IMG/VR virus record: IMGVR_UViG_3300020192_000226
Coordinates: 1-20,879 of that record
Source of the DNA: a virus
Direction: 5' to 3' (one strand)
Length of the DNA stretch: 20,879 bases
Positions 1 through 6,592 of the stretch are shown one piece after another. The notes below the pieces were generated by a model, which did no database searches, was not told the origin of the DNA, and was given only the letters and a program-made list of their open reading frames with translations. The position numbers and the translations under genes are program-made. How positions within the stretch are numbered: position 1 is the stretch's first letter; each line of letters opens with the position of its first letter.

Positions 1-2
1 TA

Positions 3-158
3 CAAAAAACTACAACTCAGTACAAGTCAGAACTACAACTCAGTACAAACAAGAATAACAAAGAGATTAACAAAGATAATAGGGAATTAAAAAGTAGTGC
101 AAAAGAACGCATTAGAAAAGCTCGAGAAATTGGGAGTTGGTCATTACTAAAAGCTTAA
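3..158 (+). CDS. C-terminal end of a plus-strand protein (partial)
   Basis: An open frame enters from the left edge and ends with TAA at 156-158, giving about 51 residues. The visible part is very polar (Q, T, N, K, E) and ends in a basic helix, AKERIRKAREIGSW, followed by SLLKA and the stop. It is the only plus-strand coding stretch I can support, and it converges on the late operon. The stop lies directly beside the terminator hairpin, which fits a real gene end. The N-terminus and any catalytic domain are outside the window, so I assign no function. A disordered linker ending in a basic helix would suit a DNA-binding or replication protein, but this is inference only. Confidence 0.55.
   Translation, partial: QKTTTQYKSELQLSTNKNNKEINKDNRELKSSAKERIRKAREIGSWSLLKA
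8..48. repeat. Two direct 18-bp repeats, period 23
   Basis: The 18-mer AACTACAACTCAGTACAA occurs exactly at 8-25 and again at 31-48. The period of 23 is not a multiple of three, so the two copies are read in different frames of the partial plus-strand gene. That argues for selection or duplication at the DNA level. A partial further copy (TACAA at 1-5) suggests the array continues to the left. Iteron-like protein-binding sites or simple slippage are both possible. Confidence 0.6.
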
Positions 159-159
159 T

Positions 160-188
160 AAAAGAAAAACCCCTAGTTTCCTAGAGGT
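160..188 (-). terminator. Intrinsic terminator of the late operon
   Basis: Read on the minus strand, ACCTCTAG (188-181), loop GAAA (a GNRA tetraloop) and CTAGGGGT (176-169) form an 8-bp stem with a single G-T wobble. The T-rich run TTTTCTTTTA follows at once (168-159). This is a textbook Rho-independent terminator for the leftward operon. On the plus strand the same hairpin is followed by a weaker T-rich stretch (CTTCTTT), so it may also stop the converging plus-strand gene. Confidence 0.85.
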
Positions 189-202
189 CTTCTTTGCCAT
201 GA

Positions 203-273
203 AAGATCAGATCTTAAACGTCTTTGAGACCATGATCGTAGCTTTTTGACTATTCAATCATACCATGAATAGT
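203..273. repeat. Two short palindromes in the distal untranslated region
   Basis: The stretch 189-301 between the terminator and the last minus-strand gene has no convincing gene. It holds a palindrome AAGATC-A-GATCTT (203-215) and an inverted repeat with 8-bp arms, ACTATTCA (249-256) and TGAATAGT (266-273), around a 9-nt loop. Neither is followed by a T-tract on the minus strand, so they are not obvious terminators. They may be operator sites or mRNA 3'-end structures. Confidence 0.4.
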
Positions 274-301
274 ATATTTAAACAATTAGGCTTTACGGTG
301 A

Positions 302-559
302 CTACACCCTACCATATCGTTCAGCTAGTTTGTGTATCGGGTCATACCGCTCAGGTGTAATATTCAGAACATGGCAAGCAACTATAGCTGTTAAGCCAAG
401 TGCTAGCAGTTTGCCAGTATCATTTTCTATCAAGCGATCTGCGGCGCTGCTCATTGTTTCTTTAGCTAAGTAATCAAACAAAACGACCCCAACAGTAACA
501 GCCACCCAACCTAATGTGCCTTGATGCTCGTTTAGCAATGGATGTCTACTGATCTCCAT
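302..559 (-). CDS. Small membrane protein, last gene of the operon
   Basis: 85 aa. The ATG at 559 overlaps the end of the preceding gene, with GGAAG upstream as a weak ribosome site. Two hydrophobic segments are visible: about residues 15-32 (LGWVAVTVGVVLFDYLA) and about 50-64 (LLALGLTAIVACHVL). They are separated by a polar stretch with TMSSAADRLIEND, so a two-pass inner-membrane protein is likely. The organisation (two helices, the ET(M/L)S-like turn, a proline-containing tail near DP) reminds me of membrane proteins encoded near the lysis genes of actinobacteriophages. That resemblance is from memory and unverified. A role in lysis or superinfection control is possible. Confidence 0.7.
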   Translation of the reverse strand: MEISRHPLLNEHQGTLGWVAVTVGVVLFDYLAKETMSSAADRLIENDTGKLLALGLTAIVACHVLNITPERYDPIHKLAERYGRV

Positions 560-740
560 CTATTGCTTCCAACTGTTCTATGGCGTTAAGATCGATCAAT
601 ATATCCAATAGCCAGTCGATGCGCCCCCATGATTCTCTACGTACAACATTGCCTGCCTGACTGTCGCAAGCAATCGCATGTTCAGCATTTAAGTGCTGAT
701 AAACTTCGTATCGTGTCATTACGTCGGCTTCAGTTTCCAT
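546..740 (-). CDS. Small hypothetical phage protein
   Basis: 64 aa from the ATG at 740. I chose this start because AAAGGG lies 6 nt before it; a second ATG at 743 and one at 764 are also in frame, but the 764 start has a poorer ribosome site and would lengthen the overlap. The start lies inside the end of the preceding gene, whose TGA is at 732-730, so the two are translationally coupled. The sequence is acidic and probably helical, ending in a motif of the type GRIDWLLDILIDL. No catalytic motif is visible. I do not recognise the family. Confidence 0.65.
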   Translation of the reverse strand: METEADVMTRYEVYQHLNAEHAIACDSQAGNVVRRESWGRIDWLLDILIDLNAIEQLEAIDGDQ

Positions 741-1164
741 CATCAACCCTTTCCACCATCCCACTTAATATGAATGGTATTTGTAACTCAAAGTTGCGAG
801 CGATTCGACCAGCATTTACGCCCATGCCAATATCCCTAGTGGTTTCTGCGACATTATGAATGTAATCGTTAATGTCTAGAAAACGATCATATGTATTCGT
901 AGCCTGATCTTGCTCGTATATGTGCATACGAATCAAATACATCAAGTTACCGACAGGCTTTGGCGCTAACGGTACCTGCGCGTGTAGGCTCTCTTTGCCG
1001 TCATTGTGAAACGTCTTTAATATAGGCACCACTAATCCACTCAGATTTACAAACTGACGTTCATTACATGAGTTCATTCTACACTGAGGGATTACGTGGT
1101 GTTTATCGACATGACTTTTAGCATATAGGTTACCCTCCATGTCGCGAAACATGAGGGCTTCCAT
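730..1164 (-). CDS. HNH-like protein with HHxxP motif
   Basis: 144 aa. The ATG at 1164 follows AGAGAGG two bases after the previous stop. Near the N-terminus, KHHVIPQ (H22, H23, P26) is followed by NL at residues 40-41, H53 in KTFHNDGKESLH, and H61. The spacing His-His ... Asn ... His ... His resembles the core of HNH nucleases. The usual zinc-binding CxxC pairs are absent: only C28 and C33 occur, inside the region before the Asn. The C-terminal half looks helical. It could be an active small HNH enzyme, a degenerate one, or an unrelated HH-containing phage protein. Its place after the holin suggests an accessory late function, not a packaging nuclease. Confidence 0.55.
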   Translation of the reverse strand: MEALMFRDMEGNLYAKSHVDKHHVIPQCRMNSCNERQFVNLSGLVVPILKTFHNDGKESLHAQVPLAPKPVGNLMYLIRMHIYEQDQATNTYDRFLDINDYIHNVAETTRDIGMGVNAGRIARNFELQIPFILSGMVERVDDGN

Positions 1165-1166
1165 GA

Positions 1167-1361
1167 TTAAGCCTCTCTGATTTCGCGGAGTGCTATTGAG
1201 CCAAGTTGTAATTCTTCTTGATTATATACCTCTATTGCTTCACCGTCTTGCGGTTCAACAGGCGTTGGTTCTATGCTAGATAGCATATTCTCAGCACCAT
1301 GTATCCTACGGTGTTCGCTAGGGTAGGCAATCTCTGCGTTAATGTGCCTGAATAGCCACAT
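1167..1361 (-). CDS. Small acidic hypothetical protein
   Basis: 64 aa. The ATG at 1361 shares its A with the TAA of the holin gene (TAATG), so translation is probably by re-initiation; the upstream AAAGTAAAG is only a weak ribosome site. The N-terminal third has several aromatic and His residues (MWLFRHINAEIAYPSEHRRIHG). The middle is acidic and Pro/Glu-rich (SSIEPTPVEPQDGEAIE), and the end is probably helical. There is no transmembrane segment and no motif I recognise. Because it is coupled to the holin it may act in lysis, for example as a modulator, but nothing in the sequence proves that. Confidence 0.6.
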   Translation of the reverse strand: MWLFRHINAEIAYPSEHRRIHGAENMLSSIEPTPVEPQDGEAIEVYNQEELQLGSIALREIREA

Positions 1362-1540
1362 TACTTTACTTTAGTGTTAAACGCTGCCATTGCAGTAACC
1401 ACGGCTACTTCAGCTGACCATAGCGCTAGTTCTAACTCGCCGATTATTTCTTTGGCGAATAAGTAAGCCACGACTGGCGTGCCTAGTGCTGTTAAAACAT
1501 AGAGTGCTAGACGAACTCTTGGGGGTAAATTAACTTGCAT
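1361..1540 (-). CDS. Two-helix holin
   Basis: 59 aa from the ATG at 1540. I preferred this to the in-frame TTG at 1555 because AGGAG sits 5 nt upstream of the ATG. The protein has a short charged start (MQVNLPPRVR) and two hydrophobic segments: about residues 8-26 (RVRLALYVLTALGTPVVAYLFA) and 35-52 (ALWSAEVAVVTAMAAFN). They are joined by an acidic turn (KEIIGELE). This is the shape of a small class II-like holin, and it closely resembles, from memory, actinobacteriophage holins. Its position just after the endopeptidase gene supports the call. It would make the membrane lesion that starts lysis. Confidence 0.75.
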   Translation of the reverse strand: MQVNLPPRVRLALYVLTALGTPVVAYLFAKEIIGELELALWSAEVAVVTAMAAFNTKVK

Positions 1541-1541
1541 A

Positions 1542-1613
1542 TTATCTCCTGACAATAAATATTACGAGTGCTATTATTCCTACAATGACGAGTACAGTTG
1601 TTAAACTACTCAT
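1542..1613 (-). CDS. 23-aa single-pass membrane peptide
   Basis: A very short gene. The ATG at 1613 overlaps the TGA of the endopeptidase gene as ATGA, with AAAGGA 6 nt upstream. It ends with TAA at 1544-1542, one base before the holin ATG, and the holin ribosome site AGGAG lies in its last codons. The peptide begins MSSLTTVLV, continues with an uninterrupted hydrophobic stretch (IVGIIALVIFIV), and ends in two arginines, as in a one-helix membrane peptide with its basic end in the cytoplasm. The coupled spacing on both sides is what makes it credible. It could be a holin partner or antiholin, or a leader peptide that controls holin translation. Confidence 0.6.
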   Translation of the reverse strand: MSSLTTVLVIVGIIALVIFIVRR

Positions 1614-2131
1614 TTTATTCCTTTCACAAAATTAGTTACTTTAGTTACAAAGGTTGCGACCTTGCCTTTTTCTTCGATGGTGCGCTTGCGGTAATGTAGC
1701 GCTCTTTTATACCAGTGTTTTGCTGATTTTCCTTTATACATATCGTTCTCTTTCTTTAATATTTGCCCTCGCTTAACGGTAATATTGCTTAAATGAAAGT
1801 ATGAATACACTTGACCGCTGCCGTTTTCAAGCCTGACATATTTGCCAATCATACTGTTGTTGCCAGTCTCTATGACTTTGACTGGTGCTTTAAGTGTAAA
1901 GCCAGTGTTTAGAGGGTTGACTACTTTGCCACCAGATACTTTTTGTATATGCAGATGTGGTCCAGTAGATTTACCTGTGCTGCCTGCTAGGCCGATCGTT
2001 GCTCCATTAACAATGACAGGCGTTCCTGTTGGCATTGCACGATCTGCGCCGAGGTGTGGACGGCTAGGACTATATGGGTTAGTAGTAGCACCGTACTTAA
2101 ATGTGATGGGATAATCTTTAGCTTGCTTCAT
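1610..2131 (-). CDS. M23-type endopeptidase (endolysin), permuted motif order
   Basis: 173 aa; the ATG at 2131 overlaps the stop of the 21-aa peptide as ATGA. The metallopeptidase signature is clear: HLGAD with H26 and D30, then GTPV, then GSTGKSTGPHLHIQ with H59 and H61. By analogy with LytM, H26, D30 and H61 would bind zinc and H59 would be catalytic. The strand pair that normally lies between the HxxxD and HxH motifs, ending in a Y-x-H-L motif, comes after them here (VYSYFHLSNITVKRGQIL, H113), so the fold looks circularly permuted. The C-terminal ~45 residues are basic and helical (SAKHWYKRALHYRKRT) and may bind the envelope. It would cut peptide cross-bridges of the host wall at lysis. 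There is no signal peptide, so release depends on a holin. Confidence 0.85.
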   Translation of the reverse strand: MKQAKDYPITFKYGATTNPYSPSRPHLGADRAMPTGTPVIVNGATIGLAGSTGKSTGPHLHIQKVSGGKVVNPLNTGFTLKAPVKVIETGNNSMIGKYVRLENGSGQVYSYFHLSNITVKRGQILKKENDMYKGKSAKHWYKRALHYRKRTIEEKGKVATFVTKVTNFVKGIK

Positions 2132-2193
2132 ACTTTAATTATACACCCTATGACAAAGCTAATGCTAATAAATGTACCTTGACTATAACTCAT
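2128..2193 (-). CDS. 21-aa hydrophobic peptide before the endolysin
   Basis: A short gene with a strong ribosome site (AAGGAG, 5 nt before the ATG at 2193). It starts one base after the preceding stop, and its TGA (2130-2128) overlaps the endolysin ATG as ATGA. The peptide begins MSYSQGTF, then ISISFVIGCIIKV, which is a single hydrophobic segment with one basic residue near the end. The endolysin has no ribosome site of its own, so translation through this gene is probably what starts lysin synthesis. It may be a pure leader peptide, a small holin or pinholin-like protein, or both. Confidence 0.6.
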   Translation of the reverse strand: MSYSQGTFISISFVIGCIIKV

Positions 2194-2194
2194 A

Positions 2195-2545
2195 TCACTC
2201 CTTATTTTGAATAATTTGATGCTCAACAGTTTGTTCTCGAACTTCTTGAGTCGTTGAGTTTTTAGCTAATACTTTGGCAGTCGTGGCGGCTGTTTGCGTG
2301 ATCTCAGTTGAGATTTTTGTAAGCTTCTGGATAACTTCATTGTGGAACTCATTATCTCTACCATTGCGTTGGCGTAGATATTCATCTGCTGACCTTGTAG
2401 CTTGTGTGTTTAGTTCCGTTGCAGTAACTAACCTATCCATTACAGGCATGAACGCTGTAAATAAATACTTAATTATCCAGATTAAAGCCCCAACAACCGT
2501 GGCTAGTATACCCACGATTGATATTATTATAGCTGAATCTATCAT
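2195..2545 (-). CDS. Membrane-anchored coiled-coil protein of the lysis cassette
   Basis: 116 aa from the ATG at 2545, which overlaps the TGA of the previous gene as ATGA. An in-frame ATG at 2563 would add six residues and cannot be excluded. One strong transmembrane helix is at about residues 4-27 (SAIIISIVGILATVVGALIW). The rest is polar and probably helical, with heptad-like spacing and many Q, T and E residues (for example NEFHNEVIQKLTKISTEITQT). This shape fits BhlA/UviB-type phage holins or a spanin-like anchor. The family is not certain. Position upstream of the endolysin supports a lysis role. Confidence 0.6.
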   Translation of the reverse strand: MIDSAIIISIVGILATVVGALIWIIKYLFTAFMPVMDRLVTATELNTQATRSADEYLRQRNGRDNEFHNEVIQKLTKISTEITQTAATTAKVLAKNSTTQEVREQTVEHQIIQNKE

Positions 2546-2805
2546 GCTACTGGTTCCGCCCATATTTTTGCTTGCGGCTCTTTCGGTGGGCGAGTAGATA
2601 GCTCAACATTAGCTATATTTTTTCGTGTAATCTCATAGCCGTTTTTTTCTAAAAACTCAAGCCTATCAGGGTAATTAATGTGCAGCTTTACCGGATGTTC
2701 CATTTCGTCAAACTCTGCCTCAGTAAGCTCTTTATCAGCTTTCATGGTAGGCACTACATAACCTTTTTCTCTTTCCCACACCTCTAATTTTTTTGTATCA
2801 GACAT
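2542..2805 (-). CDS. Small hypothetical protein after the tail fibre
   Basis: 87 aa. The ATG at 2805 is preceded by AAAGGAGT. The protein is charged and soluble, with an acidic middle (KADKELTEAEFDEMEHP), a likely strand-rich section (VKLHINYPDRLEFLEKNGYEI) and a proline-rich tail (STRPPKEPQ). There are no membrane segments or catalytic motifs. Standing directly after a fibre gene, it could be a fibre assembly chaperone or a minor virion protein. I do not recognise the family and this is only a positional guess. Confidence 0.6.
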   Translation of the reverse strand: MSDTKKLEVWEREKGYVVPTMKADKELTEAEFDEMEHPVKLHINYPDRLEFLEKNGYEITRKNIANVELSTRPPKEPQAKIWAEPVA

Positions 2806-2817
2806 CTTTTGACTCCT

Positions 2818-3651
2818 TTAAGTTGTAGCTATTAACCAACCGCTAAAGTATGTTTCTGCAGTGCCGTTTGTAATCGCTGCCGCTGCCACATCATACCTAA
2901 CATAAAAGTCTATTGTATCACCAGCCACAAGGGTTGCTGTATCGGCAAAGACAGGGCGCGAAAAGCCAGTCATCGAGTATTGAGACCCTTGAGAATAGAC
3001 CACACCGTTTTTATTCATCTGAGTAATTGCTAGACCTCCTGAAGTACCTGTACCTGAACGCGCAGCACCACAAAAAGCATATATCCCATTAACCGGCACT
3101 GTGTACCTATAGTTTGTAACAGCATCCCAATTATTATTTGTATCATAGCTCTCGGCATTAAATGTAATTTTTGTAAAAACCCCATTCACATGGTTACAAA
3201 CTTGGTTCAGATAAACCCTAAATGCGTATGGGTTGGTCCACTTAGCTGGCTCAACTGCTCCATCCTTTAAAGTCCCGTCTTGATCTAAAGATGTTAGGAG
3301 TGTGTCGATAAGGCGATTGTGATTGTAGCTTGATACTAAAATGTATACACGTGTCGTTGATCCAGCGGAATAGTTTCTGTTTGCGTCACCACCTGCATAA
3401 ACCATGTTTGTGATTTGGGTTGCGCCCGCTACGACACCTCGGAAAATGTTATAAGTTCCTGTGACACGAACGTACTCACCGTTTACTAATTCAACCTCAT
3501 CAATAGCGAATACTACGCCAGTATCTGTCGGCCAGTTAGAAGTCGAACCTACGTTAATTGATGTACCGGCGATTGTATACCCCGGTGCAGACAAAGTAGT
3601 CGCTGTGCTTAATCCTACTTTCATAAATCCGTCTGTGTTTAATGCTGGCAT
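2818..3651 (-). CDS. Tail fibre protein with C1q-like C-terminus
   Basis: 277 aa; the ATG at 3651 is one base after the stop of the nozzle gene. Residues ~1-110 look like a phage fibre attachment region, with a strand-rich section (TGVVFAIDEVELVNGEY) and a conserved-looking turn, SYNHNRLID...DQDGTLKDG. From about residue 140 to the end the pattern fits a C1q/TNF-like jelly-roll head: FRVYLNQ, KITFNAESYDTNNNWD, YTVPVNGIYAFCG, ITQMNKNGVVYSQG, VAGDTIDFYVRY and a terminal YFSGWLI. Such heads are trimeric and are common at the tips of phage fibres, where they bind receptors. It probably attaches to the tail built from the preceding two proteins. Confidence 0.75.
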   Translation of the reverse strand: MPALNTDGFMKVGLSTATTLSAPGYTIAGTSINVGSTSNWPTDTGVVFAIDEVELVNGEYVRVTGTYNIFRGVVAGATQITNMVYAGGDANRNYSAGSTTRVYILVSSYNHNRLIDTLLTSLDQDGTLKDGAVEPAKWTNPYAFRVYLNQVCNHVNGVFTKITFNAESYDTNNNWDAVTNYRYTVPVNGIYAFCGAARSGTGTSGGLAITQMNKNGVVYSQGSQYSMTGFSRPVFADTATLVAGDTIDFYVRYDVAAAAITNGTAETYFSGWLIATT

Positions 3652-3652
3652 T

Positions 3653-5638
3653 TTATGCTCCTGTTTTTAGTGTTAATTGATCTAGTGCTTGACCTCTGGT
3701 ATTTACGGCACTCAGTAAATAATCAGTACCTATTGAATTTGAGGTAACTTCCCAATCAAGTTGAGCAAGAAGTCCTCTCGGTTTAATTCTCAACACGGCA
3801 ACACTAGAACCAAAAGTATTTACTTCGCCCGGATCTTCGTCGTATTGGTGTTGGTCGTATTGCCAAATGTCATAGCCTGTTGGTGTGGTTGTTACGCTAA
3901 ACGAATCACTACCAACTGTTTGTTCAACAGCTCGTCGAGAAAGTCCAGTTGCGTTTACTTGAATAGCGCCTTTCGGGAATAAAAACTTGTAGTATTGGCT
4001 TTGAATGACACCGAGGTTTAAACCATCTTCGTCCCAAACAAGAGACTCAAAGGCAAGACGGCTTGTAAAAGCTACGTCATTATCTTGGTGAAACTGTGCA
4101 CCAGCTCTTGTAAATTCTAGTATTACATTATTTACTAATACACAATGATGGGTGAATCCGGCGTTATCTTCATACAGCCACATATCTTTTACTGCCATCG
4201 GCCAGCGAAGTACCCAGAGATTTCGTCTTGCTAAATCCATATACCAGATTTCATTGTTCTCAGTTGTTCCAACGGGTAGTGCAAAGTAAAGACGATCACG
4301 GTAAGCAAGTCCAACAGCTTTATGAAGGCTATCAAGATTCAAGCGTAATAGATCCGGTTCAATAACTTGAGAGATAGTATTAGTCGTTAGAATGTTAACG
4401 ATATTCTGTGAAGTACCAGTTGACTTAAATTCTGTACCAGTAGGATAGTACAATGAATCACCCTCTTTAATAGTGGCACGAGGTGAATATGTGCCAGATT
4501 GTCCGTTGGCTTCGTATACGTTTGGATAGACGATAATCTGATCCCCTACTGTGAGAGAGTCAAAACTTACGTGATATAGCTTTCCTCTACCGGCTGCACC
4601 ACGAGCGGAAACAGTAATAACTGGATCGCCCTTACCATTACGGAAACCGTCAACATAGTTAAGTTGAGTATCACCCGCTATGTCAATACCTACATAACCA
4701 CCACCATTATAGGGTGAGAAATCGCCAGTTCCAGGAGCTGAGTAATAAAGATAGTTGTCGGCTGTAATACCGAATATTTGAGAGTTTTTAGTATCTGTGT
4801 ACATCCATGTGAATACCGCGCCTTGAGTAGAGTTGCCGTCTGGCGCAAGTTTAAAGGTGTTTACCGCTAATGTACCGTAATCTACAAATGTATTTGTGGT
4901 GTTGCCAGACACGGTATAAAGCTCGAAACAGTTGCCCGCTTCGTCACCGTAATACACCGTATAGCTTGTTGCGTTGGTGACTGCCGACCATGTAACAGTT
5001 ATAAAATCAGTGTTTTCTACCCAACTTTCACGAACTTTACCAGAGGTAACAGTTCCAGCGGTTGAGGCGATTGATTCACCTACTTCATTATTGGCAGATA
5101 TACGGTAGAAATGAGGAAATGTTGCACCAGCCATACCTGTTTTAACGGGTGTAGGAGCGCCAGGAGTAGCCAGCGAAGTATAAGTATGGATAGTATCAGC
5201 CGCAAGATTAACATAAGACAAGTTATCAACTCCGTTATAAACGTATAATCTTCCTTTACTCTGTACGCCCATCATCCACGCTTCATCATCGTAACTACCG
5301 CCAATAGTACTAATTGCGCCACCATCTGTCTGTTTATAGATTTTACCAGTACCAGCGTCATCCATTGCCCAGTAAATACTACGCATACTGTTATAGCGCA
5401 CCATAGCACGTCCAATGACTGTTCGAGAAGGCTGTACACCGTATTTAACTGTAGGTGGTCGTGGTCGCGGGATAGAATCCTGCACGATCTCCATATTTGT
5501 CATATCAGAGAGTGACGTAAGAGGTCGACGAGAGTTGTCGATTGTAGAGATGTAAGCTTTATCCCACTTGTTCTGGTGGATGTTAATCTCTTTACGTGCT
5601 TTGCGTTTATTTCGCTGGCCACTAACTTGATAAGCCAT
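3653..5638 (-). CDS. Tail nozzle-like beta-propeller protein with FN3 insert
   Basis: 661 aa, ATG at 5638. The basic N-terminus is followed by SRRPLTSLSDMTNMEIVQD and PRPRPPTVKYG, a pattern typical of podoviral nozzle or stabilisation proteins (comparable in role to T7 gp12 or P22 gp10). Blade-like repeats follow: RLYVYNGVDNLSYVNL, KLYHVSFDSL, and RLYFALPVG...NEIWYMDLARRNLWVLRWP. Residues ~158-250 form an inserted fibronectin type III-like domain, starting PGAPTPVK and including TVTWSAVTNATSYTVYYG. The protein would form the distal tail tube and close the DNA channel. It is adjacent to an adaptor-like gene upstream and a fibre gene downstream, the usual order for short-tailed phages. Confidence 0.75.
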   Translation of the reverse strand: MAYQVSGQRNKRKARKEINIHQNKWDKAYISTIDNSRRPLTSLSDMTNMEIVQDSIPRPRPPTVKYGVQPSRTVIGRAMVRYNSMRSIYWAMDDAGTGKIYKQTDGGAISTIGGSYDDEAWMMGVQSKGRLYVYNGVDNLSYVNLAADTIHTYTSLATPGAPTPVKTGMAGATFPHFYRISANNEVGESIASTAGTVTSGKVRESWVENTDFITVTWSAVTNATSYTVYYGDEAGNCFELYTVSGNTTNTFVDYGTLAVNTFKLAPDGNSTQGAVFTWMYTDTKNSQIFGITADNYLYYSAPGTGDFSPYNGGGYVGIDIAGDTQLNYVDGFRNGKGDPVITVSARGAAGRGKLYHVSFDSLTVGDQIIVYPNVYEANGQSGTYSPRATIKEGDSLYYPTGTEFKSTGTSQNIVNILTTNTISQVIEPDLLRLNLDSLHKAVGLAYRDRLYFALPVGTTENNEIWYMDLARRNLWVLRWPMAVKDMWLYEDNAGFTHHCVLVNNVILEFTRAGAQFHQDNDVAFTSRLAFESLVWDEDGLNLGVIQSQYYKFLFPKGAIQVNATGLSRRAVEQTVGSDSFSVTTTPTGYDIWQYDQHQYDEDPGEVNTFGSSVAVLRIKPRGLLAQLDWEVTSNSIGTDYLLSAVNTRGQALDQLTLKTGA

Positions 5639-5640
5639 AA

Positions 5641-6513
5641 TTAACGTCTCGTTGGTGAGTTAATTCGATGGCCCGTGTAAGGAATTCGTCGCGGATTACT
5701 AAACGTACCAGCACGGTTCTGAGCAACCATAGCTCTGTATAGCGCATTAGCTTTTTCGTTTAAGCCTGAAGATTTGTCTTCATACACAAGGTCGTTAAAT
5801 GCAATCTCTGAAGCCACACTCATGACACCCCAGTTTGGGTCAGGGAATGGCAATAAGTCAGTTGCAGCAGTTAAGTCGTTAGGAAGGTAATAACCTGGTA
5901 CTGATAGTGTTCCACCAACTAGATTATTGGTTGCTGCAATGGTATCTATAAATGTAATAACTTTAGGATTAAGTCCAGTGATGTAAACCGCGCCGTTAAA
6001 ATCGTTACGTTCTTGTGGTTTTAAAAAGCTTTGATAATGAATGTCGCTAGTAGTTGTAACAATAGCCTGATCGCTTGGTGCTAGGAATGATCGGTGTAAA
6101 TTATAAGATTGCACACCTGTAGCAATAATAGTTGCATGTGTAAAGGTTAAAGCAGAAGCAGTGGTGCTAAATGCTACGGTTACGGTTAAAGAGGTGTTGC
6201 TTGAAATAGTTGCAATAGTACGAACAGTCTCGCCGCTTACCACAATAGTATCGCCAACACGGTAATCGCTAAAGTAAGTGCTTGTACCTGTTAAGGTTGT
6301 AGTTCCAGCAGTAGCAACAGTACCAGGCTCATTCGGAGAAGTCGCTGAAAAGGATTCTTGCCACTTTGTACGGGTATCACGGTAAAGCTCATCCTTTTTA
6401 GAATTAAGCACTGATAGCCACTGTACGGCTTCTTCATCACCAAAGGTAGGGGCTAAATCGTCTGTGCCTCGGAGGGCATAAGAAGTTTTAATTAAAAAAC
6501 TGGCAACGTCCAT
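5641..6513 (-). CDS. Head-tail adaptor-like structural protein
   Basis: 290 aa, ATG at 6513. The helical start (FLIKTSYALRGTDD, then EEAVQWLSVLNSKKDELYRDTRTKWQ) and the long C-terminal half (VMSVASEIAFNDLVYEDKSSGLNEKANALYRAMVAQNR) fit a podoviral adaptor or tail-tube A-type protein that sits below the portal. Between them, at residues ~63-128, is a beta domain with the pattern TTTLTGTSTYFSDYRVGDTI, a common inserted module of phage virion proteins. It is the first gene after a strong promoter and directly precedes the nozzle-like gene. The assignment rests on gene order and pattern, not on a database match. Confidence 0.65.
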   Translation of the reverse strand: MDVASFLIKTSYALRGTDDLAPTFGDEEAVQWLSVLNSKKDELYRDTRTKWQESFSATSPNEPGTVATAGTTTLTGTSTYFSDYRVGDTIVVSGETVRTIATISSNTSLTVTVAFSTTASALTFTHATIIATGVQSYNLHRSFLAPSDQAIVTTTSDIHYQSFLKPQERNDFNGAVYITGLNPKVITFIDTIAATNNLVGGTLSVPGYYLPNDLTAATDLLPFPDPNWGVMSVASEIAFNDLVYEDKSSGLNEKANALYRAMVAQNRAGTFSNPRRIPYTGHRINSPTRR

Positions 6514-6563
6514 CGTATATCCTTAATCGGGTTCGACGATGCGGTTAGCCGTTTATACACACT

Positions 6564-6592
6564 ATTATACATCAAAACCTTAAGCTTTTCTA
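6564..6592 (-). promoter_or_regulatory. Late promoter of the tail and lysis genes
   Basis: On the minus strand TAGAAA (6592-6587), a 17-bp spacer, then TATAAT (6569-6564), about 50 nt before the ATG at 6513. The -10 box is the perfect consensus. The -35 box lies in the last codons of the 1702-aa gene. The same TAGAAA-N17-TATAAT arrangement occurs at 13427-13399. It would drive the adaptor, nozzle, fibre and lysis genes. Confidence 0.7.

Noticed and set aside
2138-2143. Perfect TATAAT box 6 nt before the endolysin ATG, suggesting a leaderless lysin transcript
   Set aside because: The -35 position (AGCATT) does not match the TAGAAA box of the two good promoters, and the sequence lies inside the well-supported 21-aa gene.
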